DNA from: Sediminicola sp. YIK13
GTDB lineage: Bacteria; Bacteroidota; Bacteroidia; Flavobacteriales; Flavobacteriaceae
Direction of reading: 5' to 3'
NCBI RefSeq assembly: GCF_001430825.1
Contig: NZ_CP010535.1
Coordinates: forward strand, 1,902,501 to 1,966,500
Length of the DNA stretch: 64,000 nt
Part shown: positions 33,462-42,604 of the stretch, piece by piece
Position numbering within the stretch: the stretch's first letter is position 1
Layout of the letters: every line of letters starts with the position of its first letter
Program-made: the position numbers and the translations under genes
Notes under the pieces: model-generated
The model's database searches: none
Seen by the model: the letters and a program-made list of their open reading frames with translations, nothing else
Told to the model about the DNA's origin: nothing

Positions 33462-35252
33462 CTACATTCTTTCAGGCACTTCTATCCCCAATAACCTAAA
33501 GGAAGATTGAATAACATCCCCCACTTTCTTGGCCAATTGAACACGAAGTATTTTCTTTTTTTCATCCTCTTCACCCAAAATTGAAACATTCTGATAAAAG
33601 GAATTAAATCCCTTTACAAGATCATATGTGTAATTCGCAATTAGGGCCGGACTAAAATTAGTGGCTGCCAATTGTATCGTATCCGGATATATTTGCAATT
33701 GTTTCAACAGCTCTTTCTCCTTCTCATGAAGCTCTATCTCTGAAGATTCTATGGTATCGGAAATAGATACCTTGGTATCTACTGCCTTCCTAAGAATAGA
33801 TTGAATCCGCGCATAGGTATATTGAATAAAAGGGCCAGTATTCCCCTGAAAATCTACAGATTCCTCTGGGTTGAAGAGAATACGCTTTTTGGGGTCTACC
33901 TTTAAAATATAATATTTCAAGGCACCTAGTCCAATGATTTTATAGAGTTCCCTTTTTTCAGCTTCAGAATAATCTTCTAATTTTCCCAATTCCTCCGAGA
34001 TCTCTGCAGCGGTTCTGGTCATATCTTCCATAAGGTCGTCCGCATCTACCACAGTGCCCTCCCTACTCTTCATTTTTCCACTCGGCAGGTCAACCATTCC
34101 ATAACTAAGGTGGTACAGGTTTTCGGCCCAATCAAATCCCAATTTCTTCAAAATAAGAAAGAGGACCTTAAAGTGGTAATCCTGCTCATTCCCCACGGTA
34201 TAGACCATCCCTTTAACATCTGGGTTATCCTTTACCCTTTGAATAGCTGTTCCTATATCTTGGGTCATATAAACCGCAGTGCCGTCTGAACGTAATACTA
34301 TTTTTTCATCCAACCCTTCATCGGTAAGATCTATCCAAACACTACTGTCCTCTTTTCTGTAAAAAACTCCTTTTTTGAGTCCGTCTTCAACCACATCCTT
34401 GCCCAATAAATAGGTGTCACTTTCATAATAATATTGGTCAAAATCAACTCCTAGATTACTGTAGGTTACTTCAAAACCTTTATAGACCCATTGGTTCATG
34501 GTTCGCCAAAGTGCAACAACTTCCTCATCCCCAGACTCCCATTTTCGGAGCATTTCTTGTGCATCTAAAAGTATTGGTGCTTCCTTTTCTGCCACCTTCT
34601 TATCTACACCCTCAGCAACCATGGCTGCAATCTCTTCCTTATAGGCCTTATCAAAGGCAACATAATAGTTCCCTACAAATTTATCCCCTTTTAATTGGGT
34701 ACTCTCCGGAGTTTCACCATGACCAAAACGTAGCCATGCCAACATGCTCTTACAAATATGTATACCCCTATCGTTTATAATTTGGGTTTTGTATACCTTT
34801 TTCCCAGATGCCTTAATGATTTCAGCAACGGAATAGCCCAATAGGTTGTTTCTAATATGTCCAAGATGTAACGGCTTGTTGGTATTTGGCGATGAATATT
34901 CCACCATTACCGCATCCGCTTCTTTTTGCTCAACATAACCAAAATGCTGATCGTCCTTAATTTCATTGAAGAAATTGAGATAATAGCTATAACTAATCGT
35001 AATATTCAAAAACCCCTTTACTACATTAAAATCATTTACTTCTGCAACCTGATCCTTCAGAAACTGACCGATCTGCTCCCCAATTTGAACTGGATTCCCC
35101 TTCACCATGCGTAACATGGGGAAAATAACAACTGTAATATCCCCCTCAAAGTCTTTTCTTGTAGGTTGAAATTCCACCTCAGGCAGGTCCACTTTATAAA
35201 TAGTGTTAACTGCTTCTTTTACCTTTAGGGTTAAGACTTCTTGAATGTTCAT
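33462..35252 (-). CDS. argS: Arginyl-tRNA synthetase
   Basis: A 596-residue class I aminoacyl-tRNA synthetase. The HIGH motif reads HLGHIRNN near residue 132; the KMSK loop is replaced by the KMKSREG form usual in ArgS, near residue 390. The N-terminal Add1 domain (about 1-100) and C-terminal anticodon-binding domain (about 470-596, with YTYARIQSILRKA) are complete. It charges tRNA-Arg with arginine. It is monocistronic, with the bidirectional hairpin at its 3' end. Confidence 0.98.
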   Translation of the reverse strand: MNIQEVLTLKVKEAVNTIYKVDLPEVEFQPTRKDFEGDITVVIFPMLRMVKGNPVQIGEQIGQFLKDQVAEVNDFNVVKGFLNITISYSYYLNFFNEIKDDQHFGYVEQKEADAVMVEYSSPNTNKPLHLGHIRNNLLGYSVAEIIKASGKKVYKTQIINDRGIHICKSMLAWLRFGHGETPESTQLKGDKFVGNYYVAFDKAYKEEIAAMVAEGVDKKVAEKEAPILLDAQEMLRKWESGDEEVVALWRTMNQWVYKGFEVTYSNLGVDFDQYYYESDTYLLGKDVVEDGLKKGVFYRKEDSSVWIDLTDEGLDEKIVLRSDGTAVYMTQDIGTAIQRVKDNPDVKGMVYTVGNEQDYHFKVLFLILKKLGFDWAENLYHLSYGMVDLPSGKMKSREGTVVDADDLMEDMTRTAAEISEELGKLEDYSEAEKRELYKIIGLGALKYYILKVDPKKRILFNPEESVDFQGNTGPFIQYTYARIQSILRKAVDTKVSISDTIESSEIELHEKEKELLKQLQIYPDTIQLAATNFSPALIANYTYDLVKGFNSFYQNVSILGEEDEKKKILRVQLAKKVGDVIQSSFRLLGIEVPERM

Positions 35253-35401
35253 TAGATCTTGGCTTTTAAAGCTGCAAAACTACGCATTTTTATTCTTTCA
35301 CACTGATTATATCAACAACCCAGCCCTTATAAGTGAAGATTTTCTTAACTTTAGAAGTAACTATGAAAAGTAACTTAAAATAAAAAATTGCTAAAATCAA
35401 C

Positions 35402-35827
35402 ATGCTTGTAAACGTATCCTACAACAACAAAGAAATCACAAGAAAAGTAGATAAAGAAGTCGGCAAACCTTTTACCTTAAAAGAGCGTTTCGCTTTAAAG
35501 GGCATTGGATCCCCAAAATTGTTTATTACCGAATCCAGCACTGGGATCAGAGACCTTTTGCTGTTGGACAACAATTTGGACAGTTGCAATATTGAGATGA
35601 GGCCCAAAGGAATAATTGTCAGGTTCCGTTCATTATTGGAAACCTTTGCACTGGTAATCCCCTATTATAAACTTACCATTTACAAGGGTGATTTTGCGGT
35701 GTATTCCATCTTCAGGGACCACCACTTTATCAAGGTGAGATCGGATACCAAGGCCATTCAAAAATACTTCCGAAAAATTTTAGATTATAAAGCAGATAAT
35801 GCTCCCACCTCTATTGAAGATCTTTAG
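35402..35827 (+). CDS. Conserved hypothetical protein, 141 residues
   Basis: A soluble 141-residue protein without signal peptide or clear domain. It has an N-terminal NKEITRKVDKEVGKPF, a central MRPKGIIVRFRSLLETFALVIPYYKL with two beta strands and a final helix of basic residues. I believe similar proteins occur in other flavobacteria, but I cannot confirm this. It is 149 bases from the divergent argS start and 66 bases upstream of the SDR-type gene. Confidence 0.72.
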   Translation: MLVNVSYNNKEITRKVDKEVGKPFTLKERFALKGIGSPKLFITESSTGIRDLLLLDNNLDSCNIEMRPKGIIVRFRSLLETFALVIPYYKLTIYKGDFAVYSIFRDHHFIKVRSDTKAIQKYFRKILDYKADNAPTSIEDL

Positions 35828-35893
35828 GCCACTACAGCGCCCCCAGTTTATGAGAAAAAATACAAAGAAGGGCTACACCAATAATTAGATACT

Positions 35894-37318
35894 ATGAAGA
35901 TATTACTTACGGGTGCCAATGGATATATAGGCATGAGGTTGTTACCACAACTTTTAGACCAAGGGCATGAAGTGGTCTGTGCCGTACGCGATCAAAGGCG
36001 GTTGTCCATAGATGTAGAAACGCTATCCAAGATCAGTATTGTAGAGGTCGACTTTTTGGACGAATTTAAACCAAATTTGATGCCAGCCGATATAGATGCG
36101 GCATACTATCTTATTCATTCCATGAGCTCATCAACTACCGATTTTGATGAGAAAGAGGCCGTCTCCGCAAAAACCTTTAATCGATATATGAAGGAAACCA
36201 AGGTGGGGCAGGTCATATATCTCAGCGGCATCGTAAATGACAAAGATTTGTCCAAACATCTGCGCTCCCGAAAAAATGTGGAAGATATTTTGTTCCAAGG
36301 AGGTTACAACCTCACGGTTCTCAGAGCAGGTATCATAGTTGGATCTGGAAGTTCTTCTTTTGAGATCATACGGGACCTCTGTGAAAAGCTTCCAATAATG
36401 ATAACCCCAAAATGGGTATTGACCAAAACTCAGCCGATCGCCATTAGGGATGTTATCCAATTCTTGACAGGGGTATTGGGAAATAAAAAAACCTATAATG
36501 ACTCATTTGATATTGGGGGTCCCGAAGTACTTACCTATAAATCTATGCTAGAGCAATATGCTAAGGTCAGGGGGATAAAAATTGCTATTTATACCGTCCC
36601 GGTAATGACCCCAAAACTCTCTTCTTATTGGTTGTATTTTGTCACCTCAACTTCCTACAAGTTGGCCGTGAATCTGGTAGATAGTATGAAGATGGAAGTT
36701 GTGGCTAAAGACGATCGCCTTCAACAGATTCTAGGGATAACACCCCATACATATTTAGAGGCCATAGAAATGGCTTTTGTCAAAATAGAACAAAATTTGG
36801 TCGTCAGCAGTTGGAAAGATAGCATGGTAAGTGGGCGAATGAACAAAAATTTGCAAAAATTCATTCAGGTCCCAAAATTTGGGGTCCTCAAAGACCATCA
36901 ACAGTTAAAAGTTGACAATCCAGAAAAAGTATTGGAAAACATCTGGAAAATTGGAGGTAAAAATGGTTGGTATTATGCCAATTGGTTGTGGAAGATCAGG
37001 GGCTTACTAGATAAATTTACCGGTGGTGTAGGCTTAAGGAGGGGGCGTACACATCCCGATAAAATATATGCTGGGGATTCCTTAGACTTTTGGCGTGTAT
37101 TATTGGCCGATAAAAAAGATAAGAGGTTATTGTTATTTGCGGAAATGAAACTACCAGGAGAGGCTTGGCTGGAATTTAGAATAGACGAGCATAATGTATT
37201 GCACCAGACAGCTACGTTTAGGCCAAGAGGATTAAAGGGGCGTTTGTACTGGTATAGTATTGTACCGTTTCATTTTTTTATATTTGGAGGTATGATCCGA
37301 AATATTGCTAAAACCTAA
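35894..37318 (+). CDS. NAD(P)H-binding SDR-family protein with DUF2867 C-terminal domain
   Basis: A 474-residue protein. Residues 1-290 are an NAD(P)-binding Rossmann domain of the atypical SDR group (TGANGYIGMRLLPQLLDQGHE, DIDAAYYLIHSM, then ILRAGIIVGSGSSSFE). The rest matches DUF2867 (GKNGWYYANWLWKIRGLLDKF, then AGDSLDFWRV and ATFRPRGLKGRLYWYS), a domain fused to the SDR part in many bacteria. Substrate unknown. The BCCT transporter frame opens directly after its stop, so the two may form a unit. Confidence 0.9.
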   Translation: MKILLTGANGYIGMRLLPQLLDQGHEVVCAVRDQRRLSIDVETLSKISIVEVDFLDEFKPNLMPADIDAAYYLIHSMSSSTTDFDEKEAVSAKTFNRYMKETKVGQVIYLSGIVNDKDLSKHLRSRKNVEDILFQGGYNLTVLRAGIIVGSGSSSFEIIRDLCEKLPIMITPKWVLTKTQPIAIRDVIQFLTGVLGNKKTYNDSFDIGGPEVLTYKSMLEQYAKVRGIKIAIYTVPVMTPKLSSYWLYFVTSTSYKLAVNLVDSMKMEVVAKDDRLQQILGITPHTYLEAIEMAFVKIEQNLVVSSWKDSMVSGRMNKNLQKFIQVPKFGVLKDHQQLKVDNPEKVLENIWKIGGKNGWYYANWLWKIRGLLDKFTGGVGLRRGRTHPDKIYAGDSLDFWRVLLADKKDKRLLLFAEMKLPGEAWLEFRIDEHNVLHQTATFRPRGLKGRLYWYSIVPFHFFIFGGMIRNIAKT

Positions 37319-37347
37319 ATTCCCGCCCTATCGCTATACTCAAATTC

Positions 37348-38838
37348 ATTAGAAAGAACATACTCCTATCCGTATCCATAGGAATCATATTTTTACTTTC
37401 TATTGTCGTTTATGGTTTCACCAAGGAATCTTACAATACCATAGAAACCGTTTCCATTTGGGTACGCAATTATTTTGGCTATTTCTATCTCTTTCTTGGT
37501 TTGGGATGCGTTCTGTTATTGGTAGGAGTTGCCCTTTCTCCTTTGGGACAAATAAAATTGGGAAAAAAGAATCAAAAACCAGAACATTCCCTATGGGCTT
37601 GGACCGCCATGCTCTATAGCGCCGGAATGGGGGCAGGCATACTTTTGAGAGCAGTTCAGGAACCCGTATTTATGCAACAGAACCCTCCTTTCCCTTCTGC
37701 GAACACTCCTGAAATTTTGGCCTTGGAATTCACATTTTACCAATGGGGATTAACGGCCTGGGCATTTTATGGACTGTTTGCAATGGTTGTTGGTTATGCC
37801 CTCTTTGTAAAAAAGAAAATGGTATTGGTGAGTTCAACCATAGACGATACCATTACTTACAAGCCTGCCAGAATGGGTATTGATGTCATGACGATCATTA
37901 CCACCGTATTTGGCCTCATTGCGGCCATAGGCCTTGGAACCACACAGATTAATGGTGGCCTAAACCATGTGTTTGAATCAGATTTTGGAGTTACGACCAC
38001 TTTAATTTTGGCAATTGTTATTTCTTGTATAGCATTTATTTCAGTTTGGATGGGTGTCAACAAAGGGATTAAACTCTTATCAAAATTGAATATACTCATT
38101 ACCCTTGTGCTCTTGGCCTTCATTTTCGTGACCAGTGATATGGGGAACATACTATGGTCTTTTATTCAGGCCACGCTGCAATATTTTGTTGACTTCATTC
38201 CAATGAGCCTTGCCTTGGGATCCTATAATCCCGGTATAGAATTCTTAACGGACTGGACATTTTATTATTGGGCCTTTTGGTTGGCCTGGGCGCCTTTTAC
38301 CGGTATTTTTATTGCCCGCATCTCCAAAGGCAGAACATTACGCCAATTGTTGTTGGGAGTGCTTATCATCCCTTCTCTCGGAACCTTCTTTTGGTTTTCT
38401 GTTTTTGGTAGTTCGGCTTTTCAACTTATAGAGGAATGGGGAACCTACCAGAATGAATTTGGCAATGTCTTCACCTCTATTTTTAAGTTTTTCGAACACT
38501 ATCCCTTGGCCACCTTTTTAAATTTGACCACCATTGTATTGTTGATAAGCTTTTTGGTGACCTCCGTGGATTCTGCCGTTTTTGTATTGAGTATGTTCAG
38601 CGATAAGGGCAAAAAGGATCCCAGTAAAATGCATCGTCTTCTTTGGTCTATTTTTATACTTTTCGGGGCGTTGGCCATTATACTTTTGGGGAATGCCAAA
38701 CCAGAGGTTAATGTGTTGATCGCCGTACAAAAACTACTGATCATCACCTCGCTACCTTTTGCTTTTTTTATGGTGGCCATGACCATTATCTTCCTTAGGG
38801 AACTAATAAAAAGCAAAAAAGCCCCTCTTTCACAATAA
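37348..38838 (+). CDS. BCCT-family (betaine/choline/carnitine) transporter with a non-standard start
   Basis: A membrane protein of about 496 residues in the BCCT family, which imports betaine, choline or related compounds with sodium or protons for osmoprotection. The diagnostic WAWTAMLYSAGMGAGILL and the Trp-rich FYYWAFWLAWAPFTGIF helix are present. The reading frame is open from 37312 and includes the first helix (VSIGIIFLLSIVVYGF), but contains no ATG, GTG or TTG before TTG 37501, which would cut off that helix. I give the ATT at 37348 as the likely start; ATA 37336 and ATC 37330 are alternatives. A one-base sequencing error or a frameshift near the start could also explain it. Confidence 0.83.
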   Translation: MRKNILLSVSIGIIFLLSIVVYGFTKESYNTIETVSIWVRNYFGYFYLFLGLGCVLLLVGVALSPLGQIKLGKKNQKPEHSLWAWTAMLYSAGMGAGILLRAVQEPVFMQQNPPFPSANTPEILALEFTFYQWGLTAWAFYGLFAMVVGYALFVKKKMVLVSSTIDDTITYKPARMGIDVMTIITTVFGLIAAIGLGTTQINGGLNHVFESDFGVTTTLILAIVISCIAFISVWMGVNKGIKLLSKLNILITLVLLAFIFVTSDMGNILWSFIQATLQYFVDFIPMSLALGSYNPGIEFLTDWTFYYWAFWLAWAPFTGIFIARISKGRTLRQLLLGVLIIPSLGTFFWFSVFGSSAFQLIEEWGTYQNEFGNVFTSIFKFFEHYPLATFLNLTTIVLLISFLVTSVDSAVFVLSMFSDKGKKDPSKMHRLLWSIFILFGALAIILLGNAKPEVNVLIAVQKLLIITSLPFAFFMVAMTIIFLRELIKSKKAPLSQ

Positions 38839-38850
38839 AAGAGAGGCTTT
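38818..38850. terminator. Bidirectional terminator between the BCCT gene and ctlX
   Basis: AAAGCC(C)CTCTTT and AAAGAG(A)GGCTTT pair across the BCCT stop codon, with A and T runs flanking the stem. The stem has one mismatch. Confidence 0.72.
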
Positions 38851-38868
38851 GATCAAATGATGTTCTCC

Positions 38869-39801
38869 CTATTTTTTTGGAAGGAATACCTCTGCCATCA
38901 TACAGCGTGCACTTCCACCACCACAGGTCTCTATGGTTTCCAAAGAACTGTGGATTATAGGACAATATTTTTCTATTGCTTTTCTCTGTTCAGGTGTTAA
39001 GCTATTGAAAGCGGAAGTACTCATAACTAAATATGCCTGGCCTCCCATTCCTTCTACCTGCAACATATTCCCTGCAAATTGATGCATCTGGGCTTCGGTA
39101 ATTGCAATGATCTCCTTACCATCCTGCTTTAAATGCTCCACAACATTTTTCTTTTCTTTCTTATCATCAATAGTATCCAAACAGATCACGGCAAAGGCAT
39201 CTGCAACGCACATCATAACATTGGTATGGTATATAGGCAAACGCTTACCATTTACCGTTTGATTAGCTGTAAATACTACCGGAGTGTATTCAAAATCCTC
39301 ACAAAACTCTATGAACAATTCTTCATCGGCACGCGCGGATAAAGCACAATAGGCCTTTTTATATTCACGGTCCAATATAATACTTCCAGTACCTTCCAAA
39401 TATAATTCCTCGGCCTCAGCAGACGTATAATCAACTATGTTCTCTATCAAAAATCCCTTTTCTTCAAGAGTTACAAAAATATCGTCACGACGCTCATTTC
39501 TTCTATTTTCTGCAAACATTGGGTAGATCCCAATATTTCCGTTCTCATGGAAAGAAACCCAGTTATTTGGAAAAATGGAATCGGGGGTATCAGGATCCAA
39601 GGTATCCTCCACCACCACTACATTCACCCCTTTTTCCCGTAATTTACTGGCGAAGGCATCAAATTCATTTTGTGCCTTGCTATTGATGTCCTTATTTATC
39701 ATATCCAAATTCTCTTGGAAATAATTGTTGACAGCAGTTTGCTCATTCATTCGAAAGTTGACTGGGCGAACCATTAAAATTGTATTTGTTGCTTGCTTCA
39801 T
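38869..39801 (-). CDS. ctlX: CtlX-like amidinohydrolase (citrulline utilisation type)
   Basis: A 310-residue protein of the amidinotransferase/arginine-deiminase superfamily. It has the family features DSIFPNNWVSFHENG near residue 80, LEGTGSIILDR near 150, a His in YHTNVMMCVAD, and the catalytic Cys300 in GGGSARCMMAE. It matches CtlX, linked to citrulline utilisation, acting on the guanidino or ureido group. The second such gene at 40162 lies 360 bases upstream, with a small membrane protein gene between them on the opposite strand. Confidence 0.87.
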   Translation of the reverse strand: MKQATNTILMVRPVNFRMNEQTAVNNYFQENLDMINKDINSKAQNEFDAFASKLREKGVNVVVVEDTLDPDTPDSIFPNNWVSFHENGNIGIYPMFAENRRNERRDDIFVTLEEKGFLIENIVDYTSAEAEELYLEGTGSIILDREYKKAYCALSARADEELFIEFCEDFEYTPVVFTANQTVNGKRLPIYHTNVMMCVADAFAVICLDTIDDKKEKKNVVEHLKQDGKEIIAITEAQMHQFAGNMLQVEGMGGQAYLVMSTSAFNSLTPEQRKAIEKYCPIIHSSLETIETCGGGSARCMMAEVFLPKK

Positions 39802-39914
39802 GACTTGATGGTGCTATCTATTTTTTATAAAATTCTTATCCTATGCTCATAAGCACAAAATTAGTTCATTAATTTGCTAATCTAAATGCCATTGAGGTCA
39901 AAAAAATATACAAA

Positions 39915-40172
39915 ATGACTACTATAGATTGGATCGGTGCTATCGGCGTATTTTTAATATTGTTGGGTTATTTTCTCAACCTCAGGGAAATAATAAAACC
40001 TACTGATCTTTCTTATATCCTTTTGAACCTTTTAGGGGCAGGCATCGCATGTCTTGCATCGGTATTATTGGGCTATAAGCCTTTTATAGTCCTAGAGGGT
40101 ATATGGGCTTTGGTTTCCCTTATTGCGCTTTTAAAGTATGTAAAACATAGGCCTCAAGCAATTAATCCCTGA
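39915..40172 (+). CDS. Small membrane protein, CBU_0592-like
   Basis: An 85-residue protein with two to three hydrophobic helices (WIGAIGVFLILLGYFLNL, LLNLLGAGIACLASVLLG, VLEGIWALVSLIALLKYV). It resembles the CBU_0592 family of small membrane proteins, of unknown function. Its last 11 bases overlap the end of the arginine deiminase-family gene on the other strand. Confidence 0.78.
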   Translation: MTTIDWIGAIGVFLILLGYFLNLREIIKPTDLSYILLNLLGAGIACLASVLLGYKPFIVLEGIWALVSLIALLKYVKHRPQAINP

Positions 40173-41076
40173 TCAAGGGCATCGTACTACATCTCAGTAA
40201 ACCTTCCTGTTTGGAAATTTCAGCATAAGGAATTTCTTCCACGGTAAATCCTTTTTCCCGAAGCCAATTGTTAAGTCTGGTAAAATTTCGCTCCGACACT
40301 ACAACATCTGGGGAAATAGAAAAGACATTGCTGAACATATGGTACATTTCGTCCTTGGTAATTTCGAACACCTTATCTTTCCCGAAAAAATTGACCAACC
40401 ATAGGTATTCCTCCTCTACAAGAAAACCATTCTTATGGATTATGGCCATATCCTTGCCCACCGGTTGAAAACAGCAATCTAAATGAAGTGCATTCTCATT
40501 GGCTGTGGTATTGGACTTCCTCAATTCAAAAGACTTCACTTTTTTATTGGGGAACAATGTTTTTATAAATTCCACACCAGCCTTATTGGTCCGCGCAGTA
40601 ATGTAATCTGAATAGTCTGCTCCGGAATATGTTCCAATAAAAATATAATCCCTATAGGGCATGACATCCCCTCCTTCAATATGAACATCTTCTGGTGGGG
40701 TTATAATATTTTCTTGGGGAATTTCATCCAAAACATGCTTAATGGCCTCTATTTCAATCTCCCTATCAGGAAGGATATTAGCCTTTATCAACTTATCTTC
40801 TATTACAAAAGTAATATCCCTTGAAAAAATCTGGTTAACATCCTTGAATACTTTCGGTCTGTAAACTTTAACTCCATATTTTTCAAAAACCGCCGCAAAT
40901 GCCTCCATTTCCTTTACCATATCTTCCTCTTTGGGATATGTTCCTGCCAAAATATGTTCCAATGATTTAGGATCATAGGCCTCCTCTGGAGTAGGAACAG
41001 GACCACAACTCTCCGCGGTTCCTAATAGAACTGCTCGTAAGCGAGAAGTTTCGTCCGTAACATTTAGATGTAACAT
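40162..41076 (-). CDS. Arginine deiminase-family amidinohydrolase (DDAH-like)
   Basis: A 304-residue protein of the same superfamily as CtlX. It shows RDITFV, the EGGDVM motif near residue 147, the catalytic His in LHLDCCF near 201 and Cys296 in LLRCST near the C-terminus, in the five-bladed propeller order of guanidino-modifying enzymes. It probably hydrolyses a substituted arginine, as dimethylarginine dimethylaminohydrolase does, or arginine; the substrate is not decided by sequence. Its 3' end overlaps the convergent small membrane protein by 11 bases. Confidence 0.87.
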   Translation of the reverse strand: MLHLNVTDETSRLRAVLLGTAESCGPVPTPEEAYDPKSLEHILAGTYPKEEDMVKEMEAFAAVFEKYGVKVYRPKVFKDVNQIFSRDITFVIEDKLIKANILPDREIEIEAIKHVLDEIPQENIITPPEDVHIEGGDVMPYRDYIFIGTYSGADYSDYITARTNKAGVEFIKTLFPNKKVKSFELRKSNTTANENALHLDCCFQPVGKDMAIIHKNGFLVEEEYLWLVNFFGKDKVFEITKDEMYHMFSNVFSISPDVVVSERNFTRLNNWLREKGFTVEEIPYAEISKQEGLLRCSTMPLIRD

Positions 41077-41115
41077 AGTTAAATTTTAAGCAAATATAGA
41101 ATACTTATATCTCTA

Positions 41116-41150
41116 AAAAAAAACCGCCCCTCGTAAAAGGGGCCGTTTTT
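41116..41150 (-). terminator. Terminator of gltA
   Basis: AAAAACCGCCCC and GGGGCCGTTTTT form a hairpin with one mismatch and a tract of A on the plus strand, giving a U run on the minus strand. It lies 23 bases after the citrate synthase stop. Confidence 0.82.
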
Positions 41151-41172
41151 AATCATATGTAATTGGAATGTC

Positions 41173-42459
41173 TTACTTTCTCTTTTCTACAGAAACAAAT
41201 GGTCTGGCATTTTCGCCAATGTACACCTGTCTAGGTCTTCCGATTGGCTCATTTTTCAATCTCATTTCCCTCCATTGCGCAATCCAACCTGGAAGTCTCC
41301 CCAGGGCAAACATGACCGTAAACATTTCTGTTGGTATTCCCAATGCCCTGTATATGATTCCTGAGTAGAAATCTACATTGGGGTATAATTTTCTTTCAAC
41401 GAAGTACTGGTCCTCCAAGGCTTCTTTCTCCAATCCTTTGGCGATTTCCAAGATTGGGTCTTCTATTCCCATATCTCCCAAAACGTCATCCGCTGCTTTT
41501 TTGATGATTTTTGCGCGGGGATCAAAATTCTTATAAACCCTATGTCCAAAGCCCATCAATCTAAAAGGATCATTCTTGTCCTTGGCCTTCGCCATGTATT
41601 TTTTAGTATCGCCACCATCCTTTTCTATAGCTTCCAACATTTCCAATACCGCTTGGTTGGCACCACCATGTAATGGACCCCAGAGGGCAGAAATTCCTGC
41701 TGAAAGAGATGCAAACAACCCAGCATGGGAAGAACCTACAATACGAACCGTAGAAGTAGAACAATTCTGTTCATGATCAGCATGGAGAATCAATAATTTA
41801 TCCAAGGCCTCAATCACCAATTTATTGCTCTTGTATTCTTGATTTGGCTTCTTGAACATCATTTTATGGATATTCTCTACATAGCCAAGGTTATCATCTC
41901 CATAATCCAACGGCAGCCCTTTCTTTTTACGTAAGGTCCATGCTACCAATACTGGAAATTTCGCTAAAATTCTAACGATAGCTCCATACATTTCCTTTTC
42001 TGAAGAAACATTTACAGAGGCAGGGTTAAAAGCTATCAAAGCACTTGTCAGTGATGAAAGTACACCCATTGGGTGTGCCGATTTTGGAAAACCATCCAAG
42101 ATTTTCTTCATCTCTTCATCTACATGAGATTCCGCTTTAATGTCCTTATGGAAATTGGCCAACTGCTCTTGGTTGGGCAGTTCACCAAATATCAAAAGAT
42201 AGGCTACTTCCAAAAATTCGGCCTTTTCTGCCAATTCTTCAATAGAGTATCCCCTATATCTTAAAATGCCTTTTTCACCATCTAAAAAGGTGATGGCACT
42301 TTCACATGATCCGGTATTTTTAAAACCTGGATCTATGGTTATCATCCCTGAAGATGCACGTAATGTTTTTATATCAATGGCGAGCTCGTTTTCTGAACCC
42401 TCAATCACTGGAAATTCATATTTTTTCCCTTGATATTCTAAAGTAGCTTTGTCCGACAT
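41173..42459 (-). CDS. gltA: Citrate synthase
   Basis: A 428-residue type II (hexameric) citrate synthase. It has the catalytic histidines in ILHADHEQN and in GFGHRVYKN, the GSSHAGLFASLSAGI segment and an Asp in the C-terminal block. It condenses oxaloacetate with acetyl-CoA in the citric acid cycle. The N-terminal domain (KGILRYRGYSIEELAE) is intact. The gene has its own terminator. It lies downstream of glgA on the same strand, with 145 bases between. Confidence 0.98.
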   Translation of the reverse strand: MSDKATLEYQGKKYEFPVIEGSENELAIDIKTLRASSGMITIDPGFKNTGSCESAITFLDGEKGILRYRGYSIEELAEKAEFLEVAYLLIFGELPNQEQLANFHKDIKAESHVDEEMKKILDGFPKSAHPMGVLSSLTSALIAFNPASVNVSSEKEMYGAIVRILAKFPVLVAWTLRKKKGLPLDYGDDNLGYVENIHKMMFKKPNQEYKSNKLVIEALDKLLILHADHEQNCSTSTVRIVGSSHAGLFASLSAGISALWGPLHGGANQAVLEMLEAIEKDGGDTKKYMAKAKDKNDPFRLMGFGHRVYKNFDPRAKIIKKAADDVLGDMGIEDPILEIAKGLEKEALEDQYFVERKLYPNVDFYSGIIYRALGIPTEMFTVMFALGRLPGWIAQWREMRLKNEPIGRPRQVYIGENARPFVSVEKRK

Positions 42460-42604
42460 TTTTGATTTTTACTATTTATATCCCCGTAAAGTTATGAAAA
42501 ACGATGTTGGTTAACAATTCCCTAATTTCTTTTGTATTTTAATTAACAATACTTTATTCTGACGGCAAATAACCAACAAAAATCAGTTGATTTTAAAAAT
42601 TATT

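Noticed and set aside
37501-38838. BCCT transporter starting at TTG 37501
   Set aside because: This would remove the first membrane helix, which is plainly encoded upstream in the same frame.
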